Positions 10,124-22,199 of a stretch of DNA of 64,000 nt are shown piece by piece. Each line of letters opens with the position of its first letter. Position 1 is the first letter of the stretch. Under the pieces are notes generated by a model. That model saw only the letters and a program-made list of their open reading frames with translations. It did not search any database and was not told where the DNA came from. This DNA is from Topomyia yanbarensis. Lineage: Eukaryota > Arthropoda > Insecta > Diptera > Culicidae. Location of the stretch: the NCBI RefSeq assembly GCF_030247195.1, contig NC_080670.1, positions 35,989,934 to 36,053,933 of the forward strand. The letters are read 5' to 3'. The position numbers were made by a program, and so were the translations under genes.

Positions 10124-11152
10124 CAGGCCCGTGCGCTGAAAATTCTCAAGGGAGGCGTATTGATTTTTTTCGTTTCTTATATAAGGAGAATTTAGAAACC
10201 TTCAAACGGCGACGATTTTTTCCGAGCCTTGGAAGACTGAGTCTTGTGTCGACTTGGCTCAATAAATTGAGACAATGTCTGCTATTGAGAAGGAATCTTG
10301 ATCAGACACCACCGCCCGCCTGTTGGATCATGGTAGTGTCGGATTCTTTTTGTGGTTTGTAGTAAACCTACCGACTAAACCTAAATATCTTGTTCCTACC
10401 AATCTTTATCCTTTCGGGGCCACCGTTATGTATTACTTCAGCAGGGATTGTGCTCTGGTTCATTTTATTTTGTGTTAATCGTTTGTGATTTTTTTCCATT
10501 TATGCTGTTTCTTGCTTGCTGTTCAGCCTTCGAGGTATAACTGACCTGCAGCAGTCCAATCCAGAGATGTCGAACATAACTACATTCATCTCTTTAGAAC
10601 CATTTTCGCAGGGTTTGTTATCCTTGTTGGCGATACTCGTTCCTATTTATCTACTAGCTGGTGCTGAGAGTTTCTCGACGGCGGAATTTCTCCGCATACC
10701 GATGTCCATTTTCATGAGCTACTTAGTTCTCAGCCACTCTGGCGCAGTGATCACCTACGGTGAAATTTCTCCACACAATGATATCCTGATTTTCTCCGAG
10801 TTCGTGTTGTTCAATTATTATTATTTCTCTATAACTGCTGTTGCTAGCTCGCTGACCAACCTTTGCTGTGTAACCGATCTATTCACAATTGTTGTTAATA
10901 TCAAAACATGTCGAGACGTGAAACGATCCAGCGATGCCGACCAACTTGAATTACATCCTTTTACAGCCCTCTCGCAGGGTTTCTTCAAAACCTTATTTCT
11001 AGAATGACCGAACTCAAATGCAACTTTGTGTATCAAAGCGGCTCACAGTATTTTTTTCCAGATCAGGAAGTTAAGGAATTTTCAAAAGTCATTCAGATTT
11101 CTCATGGGAGGGGTTCGGACCCCCAAAACCCTCCCCTTTGCGCAAGGGCCTG
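10124..11152. mobile_element. Non-autonomous hAT-like element inserted in the LINE
   Basis: The left terminus is CAGGCCCGTGCGC. The right terminus, reverse complemented, is CAGGCCCTTGCGC (12 of 13). Flanks are an 8-bp target duplication, TTACATAT (10116-10123) and TAACATAT (11153-11160), with one mismatch. CAGG termini with 8-bp duplications are diagnostic of hAT. The 163-codon ORF at 10516-11007 has no transposase features. Part of it matches the R1-type 3' UTR repeats at 57.6-57.9 kb. Confidence 0.8.
10660..10800 (-). repeat. Fragment related to R1 LINE 3' UTR repeats
   Basis: GAGAGTTTCTCGACGGCGGA followed by ATTTCTCCGCATACCGATG and CATGAGCTACTTAG closely matches the repeated unit at 57740-57800 (GAGAGTTCCCCAACGGCGGA…). 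It is therefore a captured or older R1-type fragment lying within the hAT element. Confidence 0.65.
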
Positions 11153-11199
11153 TAACATATTGAACCAAACCTTCGTGCTTATCAGGTCATTTTATTTGT

Positions 11200-12600
11200 A
11201 GGAGGCTATCGAATCCGATTTAAATTATTTAAGAAGACGTGAAGAAATAGACAGGAAACTGCGGTCTAAAACCGAACTTATAGCTGGAACTCTTTTATAT
11301 CTTAATGGGACAATCTTGAACCTTGAACAATTGTAAAAACTTCGTTTGTGTAAAGTAAAAAACCCAGACCGGAGAAGCAAACTCAAATTTTAGGTAATAC
11401 AGTCACATTTCATATGTGGCTTTTCTAGTTATATTTTGCCATTATTGTAACTTTCCTAAAGTAGACATTTAAATGTAGCGAATGCAGTGGTTTTCATTCT
11501 TATATCGAATCACGTAGAATATTGTATTAGTAAAAACAAAGTAGATAGGCGTGGAATCAATGAACGTAAATAATAAACCTTCGTTGCGCTTTCCATCGAT
11601 TCGCGTAAATTTATTGCATAGAAAGTTTTCATCTGTGCGCAACGTAAGCACAGATTGTTATCATGGACGCATGCAACCACGTATACACATTTGCCTCAAG
11701 CATTGAACCCAAGCGAACGGTGTACAGTTGTACAATGCTTGAATCAAACAGCTGCGTGAGTGCATCGTGTCCGTACACGAATGGAAGATACGTACCAAGC
11801 AAAATTATTCAACGCTAGTGACGAGGGGCGGAGTGAAAGAGACAACTAGTACCACGACCGCTATGTTAACAGTGTTGGCATATGTAGCAATTTTGTGCAC
11901 GTGTTTGCGTTCGTGATTTACATAAAATGTGTACTTGAAGTGAACACAGCACAAGGGAAAGCATAGTGTTTGATCGGACAAACTCGATCGTCTGTTGAAC
12001 GGCACCGCGCAGCGTACCTCCAGAAAGCATGTAACGAAGTGTTCTGCCTGCAGTTCAACAGGCAACTGAGCTTGTCCGACCAAATCTGTTCCTTAAATAG
12101 TCGATGACGTCATTTATAGAAGCGTTGCGCGCTAGGTACCTAAATTTGTCGCGCCAGACTTGGGAAGCGCTACTTTCTGTGTGCAAATGCGTGGTATTTT
12201 AACTATGTTATACATTAATTCATTTTTTAATGCTATTATATCAAAAATCTATGTGTTTATCCATTTGAATCTGTTCTAAGAAACATTTTTGAGTGATATG
12301 TGCAATAATTCCGAAAATTTATCGTGAGATGGCTAAAATATAAACGTTTAAAACCTAACCACTTTTCGTTTCATACCATTTTTGTTGAATTTGCAAGGCT
12401 TTTTTAAGGCTGGATGGGTCAATATCAAGCCTCAAAATTGCCGGAGAGACATCTGCCTCGTTTGTGATTTTAGATGGATTGAAGCGGGGCGCCCACATAC
12501 TTCTTCGCACACAACTTCGGCATTTTTGGCGTTGATCGCAGAGCAGTGGAAGGTTCATTTGTACATTTTAAAAGACAGGTTGCCAGAATCCAAATGACTA
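11200..12600. other. No gene recognised; one imperfect inverted repeat
   Basis: Short ORFs on both strands have no recognisable domain. The arms at 11974-12000 and 12053-12079 are listed separately. The two antiparallel ORFs around 12355-12597 are mirror frames and neither resembles a known protein. Confidence 0.5.
11974..12079. repeat. Inverted repeat, 27-bp arms
   Basis: The arm TCGGACAAACTCGATCGTCT (start of 11974-12000) pairs with 12053-12079. Four or so mismatches are seen, and the spacer is 52 bp. The function is unknown. Confidence 0.7.
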
Positions 12601-12631
12601 TAAACACTATCGTATAGTCGCGCTCAAAACG

Positions 12632-12885
12632 CTAATACTCCTTGTTGCGCTGTACGGTCATGAGGTATGGGTGTTGAAGGAAGCAGACTATCGAATGCTC
12701 AGTGTGTTTGGGAGAATAATTCTGCAACCGATACTCCGTGTTACAGTAAAAAATTAAGAATAACACAGACGCATGAACCACAAGCTATATCAAGAATACA
12801 GACATGCTGACATCGGAAGGCTGATAATACACAGCAGACTACATATAGCATAGGCTGATAATACGCGGCTGGGTTGGGCATGTAG
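12632..12885 (+). pseudogene. Decayed LINE reverse transcriptase C-terminal fragment
   Basis: The + strand reads LYGHEVWVLKEADYRMLSVF then GRIILQPILR, and after a stop and frame change RRMNHKLYQEYRHADIGRL and a GWVGH-like block. The order Y-G-x-E-x-W…KEAD…F-x-R-x-I-L…RRMNHELY…GHV is the C-terminal signature of a large insect LINE group annotated as endonuclease-reverse transcriptase. The catalytic domain is absent and several stops are present. Confidence 0.75.
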
Positions 12886-12924
12886 CGCTGACTTAGCACC
12901 AGATAGACGGTGCACCAAAAATGG

Positions 12925-13140
12925 AAAGACTGCTTTTGTTCACGACTAAAAAACTGCTCGGTAGCGACGTCCCGAAGGAACCAGGGTTCTGTGGTGATGA
13001 AAAGCATAGTAAAAACGATACTTGTTCTCGACTATTGGGAGAAAATGGCTTTAAAACAATTATGTGCAGAAAGGTTCACTACTTATCTTCAGAAAGTCGA
13101 GGAATTTGCGTTTCAACTTCGTCTCATCAGTACATGATAC
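12925..13140 (+). repeat. Dispersed repeat, copy also at 49.0 kb
   Basis: The blocks CTTTTGTTCACGACTAAAAA … GACGTCCC and GCGTTTCAACTTCGTCTCAT CAG match those at 49009-49130 (GCGTTTACAACTAAACAACT … GACGTCCC and GCGTTTCGATTTCGTCTCAT). The block order differs between the two places. The family is not identified. Confidence 0.55.
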
Positions 13141-13791
13141 TGTCAACTTACTTGGCAACCACAACCACTAACAGTTTTACCGGCAGTTACGACGATGACT
13201 ATATTAAAAATGGGATATGTTTTATGCAATTCATTTGAAATCACCATTCAGTTGAAACACAAATTGTGAGGATTTTTAGTTTGTTGGAATTACAACTTAT
13301 ATTAAAAATAACGCATTCATGGTATCTATAATTCAGCAGAACATCATTACCCACTGCAACAGTTTAATAGGAATTGTAAATTCCGAACCATTCCGAGCGT
13401 GAAACAACCATGGAAACATTTAATTTCAAAATTTCGCCAATGAGCCGAATAAAAAGCCGGCAGAGGGTCCGGTCGGATTTGCATTATCTCTCAAGCGGAA
13501 TAGGGGGAAAACCTCCTTAAATTTAATTTCCATGCTATATTCATATTCACCCACTCAGCGAAAACTCGTTCCAGGCCCGCTATGATGTTACGTGGAAAAA
13601 GTATATGTACTCTGAAACAAAAAAAAAATCCAACCAACCGATTGTAGCTTTCGAATCACAAAAGAGCCCGAACAGCACATTTGCCGTTGTGGCCTTGTAA
13701 CCCCCATTCCCCATCCCGAATTCGAAGTCGAAATGTGCTGATTTGATGCGATGATTAAAAAAAATCCTTTCTTTTCTCTCTGTCTTTTCAG
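13141..13791 (+). other. Intron sequence upstream of the first visible Gprk2 exon
   Basis: No ORF with a domain is present. It ends in a good acceptor: a pyrimidine tract at about 13767-13788 (CCTTTCTTTTCTCTCTGTCT) followed by TTTTCAG. The upstream initiator exon was not found by eye in 1-13791. Confidence 0.6.
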
Positions 13792-13887
13792 GAGGGTCCG
13801 ATAGCAATAAGGGTAAAAGCAAGAAATGGCGTAAAATTCTCCAGTTTCCACACATATCGCAATGTATAGATCTCAAGAACAAAATAG
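13792..13887 (+). CDS. Gprk2: Gprk2 exon, N-terminal region (partial gene)
   Basis: The exon is bounded by TTTTCAG before 13792 and by GTAAGT from 13888. Two bases complete a split codon, then the frame reads [20 protein letters not shown] and [11 protein letters not shown], with one base left over (phase 1). This is the conserved N-terminal segment of GRK4/5/6-type kinases, just before the RGS-homology domain. Lys and Arg are dense (KGKSKKWRK), as in the basic PIP2/membrane-binding stretch of this kinase class. The kinase phosphorylates activated G-protein-coupled receptors and in flies also acts on Smoothened. The phase-1 end joins the exon at 46668 after a 32.8-kb intron. The preceding exon with the start codon is not in view. 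Confidence 0.9.
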
Positions 13888-13894
13888 GTAAGTC

Positions 13895-15120
13895 CGTGTG
13901 TGTGTGTGCTCATACATTCATATATCTGTCGAGGAAGGAAATTTTCCTCCCTTTAAACCCATCACAAGTTCAGTGGCTTTGGTGGAAAATTTTCCTCTTT
14001 TGTTTCCGTTCCGTTAATGGTGCTTTGTCGGAAAAAAAATTACTGCCGCATGGGAAAATAGACCGAGATCCAGTGTTTGCGTTGCTCGAAAACGAGTTTG
14101 TGTGGTATGTTAGGTATGTATTCCGTCGATATTTTTTTCCGTTGAAAATTGCCACATTTTGTTTCAATTAACAGATCAGTAATATATTTTATGCTGGGAT
14201 GTGGATGTCAGGCAACGTATTTTTATTTCATCTGATCACTAATTAATTCGGAATAATACTATTAGTATGGGGAAGGCACTGAATTTTGCCGGATATGGAT
14301 GACCACATTCAATGACAGAAACATATTTTTATTGTTATCAATACTATACTCGAATTTTGCATCATTTTGAAAATTGAATTTTTTCGTACCCATGTTTGCT
14401 GTGTACTCAATCGTCCTGAAACAGACACCATTTTATTATTGAGAGCGTTACACTGCCCACAAAAGCATTAGGCTGTTAGCTACCATTTTTGTCGAAAATT
14501 AGTGATCTGGTGAATTATACTGGGAATTATCACAATCTGCAAAACTACCAGTTTGGTTCTGAAAATATCGCCACATAATACCAAAACTAGATAACCATAA
14601 CCCCCAGTGAAAATGTAAATCACGATGAGCGTTTTTTTCGGTTTGCTGTTTTTTTAATATGGGACTTGCACTGCATTTCAAACTTGGCTACAGTGAAACA
14701 AATGCCCGTCACATTTTTGGGGTCACTTAGACATCAGTTTGGGAGCTTCTGAATTGATGGAATATTAAGTGGCGCATTTAGATTGTTTTTTTCGGAACCG
14801 CATATAGACAATGCGTGCAATCTTCTGACATTTACACGATCTGAGAAGGATGAGGTAGTAGATGTAACTCTCTGCTCCGACAAAATTAAGCATGAGCTGG
14901 CAAACTGGCTTGTGCCCAAAAAACAGTCATCTGATCACACAAATCTTAATCCCAAATTCCTAAGCTGGAACCTTTACGAACAGGGTTTGGAGTTCGTCCA
15001 TCATCATTAACGTAGCCCAACGATTCGGTTACTCCGAATCATAACCAAATGTTCTTTAGATTTTCATGGCCGCCATTCTGCCGTGCTGGGATTCGTAGGA
15101 TTTATTATAGATTTGTAAAA
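13895..15120. other. Intronic sequence without recognised features
   Basis: A short GT run follows the donor at 13897-13908. Open frames at 13896-14171, 14499-14681 and 14783-15010 are short, overlap frames on the other strand and have no recognisable domain. Confidence 0.5.
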
Positions 15121-15129
15121 CTTGCAAAA

Positions 15130-16725
15130 AGCTACAGCTTGATTATGATGAAATTCTGCTCATTTCCGTAATTCCTAGTAATTCCTTTGTAGTTCGAAGG
15201 ACTTTCCTAACATTTGCTTTAATTTCTGCAGCTTGAAGGATTTGAGTGAAAGCATTGAAGGATTTGTTTGAACAAAAAGATCTAAATTATTAAAATGCAC
15301 AAAATAAGTAAAATGAAAAGGATGAAGAACAAAACGAGAAAAGTTCTCTAAATTGATCTAAATGCATTCAGAAAATTAATATCATTTAATAGAAAGACAA
15401 ATAAAATTAACATAATTAACCAAATCACAAACATGTACAAAATTAACAAAATTTACTACATTGACAATTTTTTGTAAATTAAGCATATTAACAAGATAAG
15501 AAAATTAATGAATTTAAAAAAATATGGTACAATTAACCATTACGCGAAATAATATTCAAGAAGTTCCATAAAGTTTGAAATAATAGAATAAGGAAAAATA
15601 CGGATATAAAATACAGATAACAAATAAATCTAAGAAAATTAAGAGAGTTGAACTAAAGAAAAATCAGATTTTTTAAATTTAGTGCATTTTAGAAAATTAG
15701 GAATATAATTGAAACTAAGAAAATTGAGCAAATTAAAAATAATGATTAAATCAGGAAAATTCGAATATTAAAACAATTGGGAAAATTAAGAAAATAAAAT
15801 TTAGGAAAATTGGGAAAATTATGAAAGCTAAGACAGAATTTCGAAAATAACTAACAATTAGAGTATATTAACAAAATCTACTGAATCGACAAAATTTTGA
15901 AAATTTAGCAAATTAGCAAAACAACAAAATTTACGTATTGAAAAAATAGGAATTTAAAAATTAACGCGAAAAAAATATTCAAAGAAATGCAAAAAGTTGA
16001 AAATAATAATAAAATTATGAAAAATTGGAAAATCAATAGAGAAAACAAGTAAGTGTAAGAAAATTAAGAAAGTTAAACTAAAGAAAAATTCGATTTTTTT
16101 CAAAATTTATTGCTTTGAGAAATATAATTGAGGAATATAATTAAAACTAAGAAAATGCAGGAAATTAAAAATAATGATAATATCGGGAAAATTCGAATAT
16201 TAAAACAATTGGAAAAATTGAGAAAATTGGAAAAATTACCCAAATTAGGAAAATTGCCGGAATTTCGAAAATTAATATCAATTAGAGAATTAGAAAAATT
16301 GAGTAAGCTAACAAAACTAATACAGTTGCGAAAATGAAAAAAAAATTATTAAAAAATAAGAGAATTCTATGAATTAACACTAGATAATTAAGAAAAATTA
16401 ACAGAACTACCAAAATTTGTGAACAATTAACTAGAATAAAAAAAATTAAAAAAGAGATTAAGAAAATCGGAAAATTAAAAAAATAAAGGAATGAAAAAAT
16501 AGAACAGTTAAATATAACAAAATAATTAATTTTAAAAATTAAGGAAATAACGCAAATTGGGTAAATAAAGAAAATTAGGTAAATTAAAGAAAGAAGAAAT
16601 CGAAGAAAAGTTTATAATTTACAAAATTTACAAAATTTACAAAATTTTCAACGTTTTGAAAATTTACAAAATTTTCAAAATTTTCAACGTTTTGAAAATT
16701 TTCAAAGTTTACTAAATGTACTAAA
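15130..16725. repeat. A-rich decayed 9-bp satellite (left flank)
   Basis: Imperfect 9-mers such as AAAATTGAG, AAAATTGGA, AAAATTACC and AAAATTAGG run in phase. The 69-codon frame at 16128-16337 shows the period as a K-L-x three-residue repeat (LEKLRKLEKLPKLGKLPEF). Divergence falls toward 16.7 kb, where the same unit becomes homogeneous. No gene. Confidence 0.75.
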
Positions 16726-18440
16726 TTGACAAAATTTACAAAATTTACAAAATTTACAAAATTTACAAAATTTACAAAATTTACAAAATTTACAAAATTT
16801 ACAAAATTTACAAAATTTACAAAATTTACAAAATTTACAAAATTTACAAAATTTACAAAATTTACAAAATTTACAAAATTTACAAAATTTACAAAATTTA
16901 CAAAATTTACAAAATTTACAAAATTTACAAAATTTACAAAATTTACAAAATTTACAAAATTTACAAAATTTACAAAATTTACAAAATTTACAAAATTTAC
17001 AAAATTTACAAAATTTACAAAATTTACAAAATTTACAAAATTTACAAAATTTACAAAATTTACAAAATTTACAAAATTTACAAAATTTACAAAATTTACA
17101 AAATTTACAAAATTTACAAAATTTACAAAATTTACAAAATTTACAAAATTTACAAAATTTACAAAATTTACAAAATTTACAAAATTTACAAAATTTACAA
17201 AATTTACAAAATTTACAAAATTTACAAAATTTACAAAATTTACAAAATTTACAAAATTTACAAAATTTACAAAATTTACAAAATTTACAAAATTTACAAA
17301 ATTTACAAAATTTACAAAATTTACAAAATTTACAAAATTTACAAAATTTACAAAATTTACAAAATTTACAAAATTTACAAAATTTACAAAATTTACAAAA
17401 TTTACAAAATTTACAAAATTTACAAAATTTACAAAATTTACAAAATTTACAAAATTTACAAAATTTACAAAATTTACAAAATTTACAAAATTTACAAAAT
17501 TTACAAAATTTACAAAATTTACAAAATTTACAAAATTTACAAAATTTACAAAATTTACAAAATTTACAAAATTTACAAAATTTACAAAATTTACAAAATT
17601 TACAAAATTACAAAATTTACAAAATTTACAAAATTTACAAAATTTACAAAATTTACAAAATTTACAAAATTTACAAAATTTACAAAATTTACAAAATTTA
17701 CAAAATTTACAAAATTTACAAAATTTACAAAATTTACAAAATTTACAAAATTTACAAAATTTACAAAATTTACAAAATTTACAAAATTTACAAAATTGTC
17801 AAAATTTACAAAATTTACAAAATTTACAAAATTTACAAAATTTACAAAATTTACAAAATTTACAAAATTTACAAAATTTACAAAATTTACAAAATTTACA
17901 AAATTTACAAAATTTACAAAATTTACAAAATTTACAAAATTTACAAAATTTACAAAATTTACAAAATTTACAAAATTTACAAAATTTACAAAATTTACAA
18001 AATTTACAAAATTTACAAAATTTACAAAATTTACAAAATTTACAAAATTTACAAAATTTACAAAATTTACAAAATTTACAAAATTTACAAAATTTACAAA
18101 ATTTACAAAATTTACAAAATTTACAAAATTTACAAAATTTACAAAATTTACAAAATTTACAAAATTTACAAAATTTACAAAATTTACAAAATTTACAAAA
18201 TTTACAAAATTTACAAAATTTACAAAATTTACAAAATTTACAAAATTTACAAAATTTACAAAATTTACAAAATTTACAAAATTTACAAAATTTACAAAAT
18301 TTACAAAATTTACAAAATTTACAAAATTTACAAAATTTACAAAATTTACAAAATTTACAAAATTTACAAAATTTACAAAATATACAAAATTTACAAAAAT
18401 TGAAAAATTTACAAAAGTTACAAAAATTTACAAAATTTAA
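16726..18440 (+). repeat. (TTTACAAAA)n homogeneous 9-bp satellite core
   Basis: About 180 tandem copies of the 9-mer TTTACAAAA run almost without change to about 18377, then degenerate. Two visible variants are an 8-base unit at about 17601-17609 (missing one T) and a TTGTCAAAA unit at about 17796. The 8-base unit shifts the frame, so the long ORF reads TKF repeats and then LQN repeats. This proves the ORF is a by-product of a unit divisible by three and not a protein gene. Confidence 0.97.
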
Positions 18441-18608
18441 ATTTTTTTATTTATTTGCAAAATTTACAAAAACTTACAAAATTTAAAATTTAAGGTTTGT
18501 ATAATTGTAAGTCTGCAGAATTAACAAAATTTACAATTTTTTTTTTCAAAATTTACAAGATTGACAAAATTTACGAAATTTTGCAAAATTTATAAAATTT
18601 ACAGAATA
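18441..18608. repeat. Satellite edge before the MITE
   Basis: Degenerate ACAAAATTT-type units continue to the TA at 18607-18608, where the inserted element starts. Matching AAATTCACAAAATT units resume after 19536. Confidence 0.8.
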
Positions 18609-19533
18609 GGGTAAGGTGGGGCAAATCCGACCGTTGGGTAAACCCGACCCCCCTCTGTTACCGAAAATCAGAAGCACTACGCGAACTAATATCAATGTTG
18701 TCGTGTAGAGCATCGAAAATAATCATAATGGTGGTATGACAGCATTTTATTAGCCTACATTAAGATGCTCATACGACAAAAAGTGTGTTTTTACAACTTT
18801 TGATTTGACTTTTGTGCATCATTGACTACAGGATATTTCTAATTGTTAAAGTGATTACATAATAAATGTAAGTGGATTTAAATTCTTTGATTTAAGTCCT
18901 ACAAAGTGCATAGATGAATTTAGTTCAACCTTATTCATATATTTTTTTAATTGCATCGTAATGAAAAATGTCGCGGTGGGGTAAATCCGACCGCTTTTTT
19001 GCTAAGAAATTTTTTATTTATCAAATTGAAATATATTTTTATTGTTATTATTTATTATTTTTATGCAAAATGGTTCATAATTACAAACGAAAGACAAAAA
19101 CGTGATGATTATAGTATTCGTCGAACAATTGCTCCGATGCAAATGGGAACAACGTAATGATATTGCTAATGCTCGTGATTTTAGCATTCCAAGATTGACA
19201 TTGAACTCTATTTTCATCATGTTACAATTCAATAACACAACATTCATTGATTTATCATTAAAACGTCATAAAATTTGAGTAATATCTGCACTAAATCAAC
19301 CAAAAACATAGGGGGTCGGGTTTACCCCACCATTTTTGAAAACAGCAAAAATGAACATTTTTGTAAAACCCTTGTATCTCAAGATATTCCCAAGATCCAA
19401 ATAAAATGCTTTATAAAGAAAGTTGCCCAGGAGTCTAATCTTTAATTTGGTATATAAAACGACTTGATCCGATGTAAAATGAGCATTTTACAGCCAAAAC
19501 CATTTACTAGGTCGGATTTGCCCCACCTTACCC
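18609..19533. mobile_element. TA-flanked MITE, pogo/Tigger-like, 925 bp
   Basis: The left terminus GGGTAAGGTGGGGCAAATCC is matched by the right terminus (GGATTTGCCCCACCTTACCC, ending at 19533). Both are flanked by TA (18607-18608 and 19534-19535). Internal copies of the same motif occur near 18974 (GGTGGGGTAAATCCGACC) and 19313 (GGTCGGGTTTACCCCACC). TA target sites and related GGGGCAAA termini are typical of Tc1/mariner-pogo-type MITEs. There is no transposase ORF. It sits inside the 9-bp satellite, so it inserted after the array formed. Confidence 0.85.
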
Positions 19534-19535
19534 TA

Positions 19536-21150
19536 TATACATAATTTACGAAATTCACAAAATTGGCTAGATTTATAAAATTCACATTTTTTTTTGAATT
19601 CACAAAATTTATAGTTTATACGCTTCACGAAATTTTCAAAATAAAGAAGTTAAAAAATCAACAAAATTAGAGAAATTGTCAAAAATGAAAAAAATAGAAA
19701 AAGTAATAAAATGAAGAATACAGCGAAGACCCGTCTTTATCAACCCCTGGGGTATTTACGGCTGACAAAATGTGGACATTGACAAAATCGGGGTAATTCA
19801 TTTTTCTTCATAACACTTTCTGGTTATTTTATGTAAAAATCTATATCTTTGCGTAACACTAAATAAATTGATTTTGTTTGTTTTTGTATATTTTGCATCT
19901 TTATGATAAGAAAACCAATCTCAAGAATTTGACCTGGTTCGTCTGCTAGAGTCAATCGGACATATTTTCATGAGTCTGATAAATTGGTTAAAAAACTGGC
20001 AAAATTGGGGGCTGATAAAATCGGGTCTTCACTGTATATCAAAATTAAGCAAATTGACGAATTCACAAAATTCAAAACTTCAACAAAATTTTAAGAAAGA
20101 CAGTTAAGGAAATGAGAAAATTGATAAATCTACGAAAATAAAGAAAGTTAAATAAATTTAAGAAATTATGAAATTAGAAAAAATCAAGCCTAACAAAAAA
20201 ATTAAGGAAATTATGAAAATTATGAAAATTTAAAAAATTGGAAGCATTTAAGAACATACCAACCACATTCAGGAATATTAGAAAAATTGAAAAATAAAAA
20301 TGAGAATTTAGAAAATTAAGAAAACTATCGAAACTAGCAACATTCATTAAATATTTTAAAAATGATCAAATTAAAAAAATGGCATTCATGGGAAATCAAA
20401 AAAAAATGTCGCAAACATTTTGAAAACTTAGGAAATAAAGCAATACTAAAATTACAAATATTTCAAATGCCTGGGAAAATTGAGAAAGATAACTACATTA
20501 TTAAAGTTATAAAGTTAAGAAAATTGCGCAGATTTCAAAAATGCTGAACGCAAATAAAATTAAACAAATGATGAAAATTAAGAGAAATAAGAATAGTGGG
20601 TAAATTAATTAAATTTAAAAAGTCAAGGTGTTAAAAAATGGATGTTTAAAAAAATTAAACAAAAAAATACCCACTAGCAAGACAATTAACACTAACAAAA
20701 TTGATACTGAGAATATTAAAATAATTAAGTATTTCAAAAAAAGTTATGATGATTGGTAAAGTTAGAAAAATAAGAAAACATAAGAAAATTGAGCAAATTG
20801 AGAAATTTAAGAAAATTACGAGAATTGAAAAAATAAACATATTAGGAAATTTTGAAACTAAGAAAAAAGTGTTGAACACATTTTATAAAACTAGAAAATC
20901 GAAAAATTTGGAAAATCAAGAAATTTAGGAGACAAAGGAAGGTAAAAATGAGAAAAATAAGAAATGGTAAAAATTAAGAATATTTTGAAAATTTCGAGAA
21001 TTTGGAAACTTGAGAAAATTGCAACAAATGAAAAATTAAGGAAATTAAAGAAATTAGGAAAATGAAATAAAATTGAGAAAGGTTATAAAATTGAAAAAGT
21101 AAAAAAATTGAGAACATTTCTAAATTTTCTTATTTTTAATTTTTTTTTTG
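19536..21150. repeat. A-rich decayed 9-bp satellite (right flank)
   Basis: Imperfect AAAATTxxx units continue, mirrored in frames such as KVRKIRKHKKIEQIEKFKK at about 20757-20815. A non-satellite insert-like patch lies at about 19725-20040. No gene. Confidence 0.7.
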
Positions 21151-21620
21151 GTAAAAATAAAAAATGAGGTTTATGTAGAGAATAAGAAAAATGATAAAGA
21201 AAAAAAGTAATTTGAGGAACTGAATAAAAAGAAAACTAAAGAAAAGTTTAGAAAATAAAAAAAAAACAAAAAAAGAAGAACGATTTCTTTTATGAAATCA
21301 CAGACCAAAAATTAGATTGAATGTAATAATTGAATAAAATAATTGGAGTGCATAAAATCAACAATGAACAAAAGGAATAAAATGAGTAAATATTATATAG
21401 GTATTGATTGAAATGAACAAAATAGATTACATGAAAAACAAGATCAAAATTATCAACTCTGTTTCAAATAGTTCTGGTACCACCCGAGGTATGGTGTAGA
21501 TCTCTGAAGCCAAATGTGAACTCTAATTTCAGGTGACTTTGATAAAAGCTACGCAAAAGATGAAGAAACGTTTGACCAAAATGACAGCTAGATACTTTGT
21601 GTACATATTCAAATCAAAAC
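21151..21620. other. A-rich intronic sequence, no feature
   Basis: Transition from the satellite to ordinary sequence; nothing recognised. Confidence 0.5.
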
Positions 21621-21624
21621 GTTT

Positions 21625-22165
21625 TTTTTTTTCAATTTGTTTATTTGATAAGGCACATATGCGTTAGCTTAAAGGTGCCATTCTTTCATTGTTTTACATT
21701 TTGAATTTCTTAAAACTAGGGGGTTTCACATTTCAATATTATTTTGTTTTATATAATGGAACTAAAAAAAAACTTTACAGCTAACTTATACATATAAAAG
21801 AGGGTATAATATAATATTCGTAAGATTTGGGGGACGGGTCATTTTGTGTGTTCTTTTTATAGTAATTCACTTTATGATTTTTAGAAGGGAGAATGTAAGA
21901 GAAATTAATTATTATCTAAGCGGAACATTTTACAAGCTTATTAACTAGAAATAACTAGAGAGAGGTTCAAGATTAGGGGGAATTAATTAGGGCTATTTTG
22001 AAGTAGTGGTACTGTTGTGCATTTCTTAACGAGATTAAATATTGATCAACTAAAACTAGAAGATAGGGGGGCACATAAAATGAAAACGTTGTTAGCTTTT
22101 AATGTATTGCTGGTGTTTCATACATTCGAAGATGTATTGCTGGTGTTTCATACATTCGAAGTTTA
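21625..22165 (-). mobile_element. 3' UTR and poly(A) tail of a minus-strand retroelement
   Basis: A T10 run at 21625-21634 followed by CAATTTGTTTATTTGATAAG reads on the minus strand as …AAATAAACAAATTG then poly(A). That is a retroposed 3' end with a near-consensus polyadenylation signal. The body up to about 22165 has no ORF. Which family it belongs to cannot be told without the coding part. It contains the 30-bp duplication at 22102-22161. Confidence 0.55.
22102..22161 (+). repeat. Exact 30-bp tandem duplication
   Basis: Two exact copies of a 30-mer starting ATGTATTGCTGGTGTTTCAT lie at 22102-22131 and 22132-22161. Confidence 0.97.
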
Positions 22166-22199
22166 CTCTTTTCGTATCAGGCCATCTAAATGAAGATTG

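Noticed and set aside
10516..11007. 163-codon + strand ORF inside the hAT element
   Set aside because: No transposase signature, and part of it matches a non-coding R1 3' UTR repeat unit.
17796..18440. 214-codon TKF repeat ORF
   Set aside because: Same satellite in a second frame.
16726..18486. 586-codon ORF of TKF then LQN repeats
   Set aside because: It is the 9-bp satellite read through. An 8-base unit only switches the frame to another open one, so openness is a property of the repeat and not of a protein.
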